This document shows, piece by piece, positions 5,731-6,160 of a stretch of DNA of 6,160 nucleotides (position 1 is its first letter; every line of letters begins with the position of its first letter). This stretch comes from Candidatus Cloacimonadota bacterium (lineage in GTDB: Bacteria > Muiribacteriota > UBA6191 > JACPRK01), in NCBI GenBank assembly GCA_021772705.1, contig JAJFLN010000806.1:1-6160 (forward strand). Direction: 5' to 3'. The notes under the pieces are model-generated. The model made no database searches. It was given only the letters and a program-made list of their open reading frames with translations, and was not told the origin of the DNA. The translations under genes were made by a program, and so were the position numbers.

Positions 5731-5847
5731 GGCTGTCTAATTTGGCGTTGCGCCAGACGGGGACTCGCTCGGGCTCGTTGGCCCTCGCTCTCGGGCGCGC
5801 TCGAGCGCACCCTCGGTCCCCGCAGGCGAACGCGAAATTAGCCAGAC
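5731..5847 (+). other. attC-like imperfect inverted repeat (possible degenerate integron recombination site)
   Basis: Two arms of about 32 nt (5733-5764 and 5816-5845) pair with few interruptions. Reading left to right: R''-like GTCTAAT (5735-5741), 5-nt spacer TTGGC, L''-like GTTGCGCC (5747-5754). On the far side are L'-like GGCGAAC (5825-5831), 5-nt spacer GCGAA, and R'-like ATTAGCC (5837-5843). L'' carries one unpaired G after GTT (5750), the same position as the extrahelical base in well-known attC sites. The inner stem CGGGGAC/GTCCCCG and a structured 51-nt loop, with GCGCTCGAGCGC inside, match a variable terminal structure. Total length is within the known attC range. Against it: consensus R boxes are RYYYAAC and GTTRRRY, and here the crossover pair C/G is T/A. 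R' also departs at its sixth base, and the spacer pairs more than usual. The inverted repeat is certain; attC identity is inferred. Confidence 0.6.
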
Positions 5848-5962
5848 CGGGCGGGAATCTGCGGGCAAGCCGGCATCGCGGGCCTCCACGCGTCGCGGTC
5901 CGTCTCTCGCGTGACGCCTCGTCCGTCTCCGGCCACACACGGCCGTGGAAGCTGCCGCGGCG

Positions 5963-5992
5963 TGGAAAACCCGCCACGGGCGGGTGTTTCCA
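5963..5992. repeat. Strong hairpin TGGAAA-A-CCCGCC / GGCGGG-T-g-TTTCCA
   Basis: A 13-bp stem with a 3-nt loop (ACG, 5976-5978) and one bulged G (5986). Arms are 5963-5975 and 5979-5992. No T-run follows on either strand, so it does not meet the form of an intrinsic terminator. The sequence CGTGGAA at its left edge also occurs 16 bp upstream at 5945. It may be part of a repeat family with the attC-like element. Confidence 0.5.
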
Positions 5993-6160
5993 CTCCGCTT
6001 GGATAGCTCGCCCGGGGCGACGGGCCCCGGCCGACCTACCCACAGCTCCCACAGCCTGATGAGCTTCGCCCCAGCGCGCAACCTGAAAGCGCTCCGGGGC
6101 TCGCAGCGGTGTCGGCTACGCCGACGATCTTCAAAGCTTGGTCCCAGGAACGCAGTGACG

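Larger units (their letters stand above)
5561..6160. other. 600-bp region without a convincing gene, rich in inverted repeats
   Basis: Open frames exist on both strands here because the DNA is GC-rich. None has a ribosome binding site plus recognisable domains, and the longest (5670-6059, plus) runs straight through the large inverted repeat. The stretch holds the hairpins listed separately. It also has small palindromes: GCGCTCGAGCGC (5797-5808), TCGCC-CGG-GGCGA (6008-6020) and GTCGGC-TAC-GCCGAC (6111-6125). The direct pair CCCACAG lies at 6039 and 6048. I see no tRNA or rRNA. It looks like recombination-site or dispersed-repeat DNA. Confidence 0.6.

Noticed and set aside
5797..5808. GCGCTCGAGCGC as an independent operator.
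   Set aside because: It lies in the loop of the larger inverted repeat and is better explained as part of that structure.
5670..6059. 129-residue plus-strand frame as a gene.
   Set aside because: It runs through both arms and the loop of the large inverted repeat. It starts with GTG overlapping a TGA, has no ribosome binding site and has Arg/Pro/Ser-rich composition without a domain.
6108..6158. A reverse-transcriptase-like GYADD motif.
   Set aside because: The frame has a stop at 6084-6086 and another 11 codons after the motif, with no other reverse transcriptase motifs; the motif comes from the GTCGGC-TAC-GCCGAC palindrome.
1..6160. CRISPR array, tRNA or rRNA genes.
   Set aside because: No regularly spaced 24-40 bp repeats and no tRNA cloverleaf or rRNA sequence were seen on either strand.

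Overview
The window is about two-thirds G+C, with strong G/C third-position use in the two long genes. That points to a high-GC bacterium and to an accessory (mobile-element) region rather than housekeeping chromosome. I cannot place the phylum from sequence alone; Gemmatimonadota, Myxococcota or a related soil lineage would fit, but this is a guess.

Left two thirds, minus strand (4445 down to 27): a two-gene operon. A 1083-residue CHC2/TOPRIM primase fused to a P-loop ATPase and a winged-helix-like C-terminus is followed, after only 6 bp, by a XerC/D-type tyrosine recombinase. Together they look like the replication and integration module of an integrative element, phage satellite or plasmid-like element. 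The operon has a recognisable sigma70-type promoter (TTGACA, 17 bp, TACATT at 4544-4516), and a 13-bp palindrome sits in the spacer of that promoter. Four copies of an 11-bp direct repeat lie in the 3' end of the primase gene. Because 11 is not a multiple of 3, the repeat is kept at DNA level rather than protein level.

Middle, plus strand (4625-5673): divergent from the primase is an XRE-family repressor. It is followed closely by a DUF4258-type putative toxin and a YgiT/MqsA-type zinc-finger putative antitoxin. The zinc-finger protein has no DNA-binding domain of its own, so the XRE protein may supply autoregulation for the pair, control the divergent primase promoter, or both. The toxin frame has no stop codon where the domain ends. 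It runs out of frame through the whole antitoxin gene, so either a frameshift or lost stop has occurred, or the overlap is unusual.

Right end (5561-6160): no convincing gene, but dense DNA structure. The standout is a roughly 115-nt imperfect inverted repeat at 5731-5847. Its layout copies that of integron attC recombination sites: R''/L'' and L'/R' boxes, 5-nt spacers, and one extrahelical base in L'' after GTT. Its orientation is the one expected for a site at the 3' end of the toxin-antitoxin genes. The two R boxes each differ from the attC consensus at the crossover base, in a pairing-preserving way. A further bulged 13-bp hairpin lies at 5963-5992. The tyrosine recombinase in the window does not look like an integron integrase, so any attC activity would need an enzyme supplied from elsewhere.
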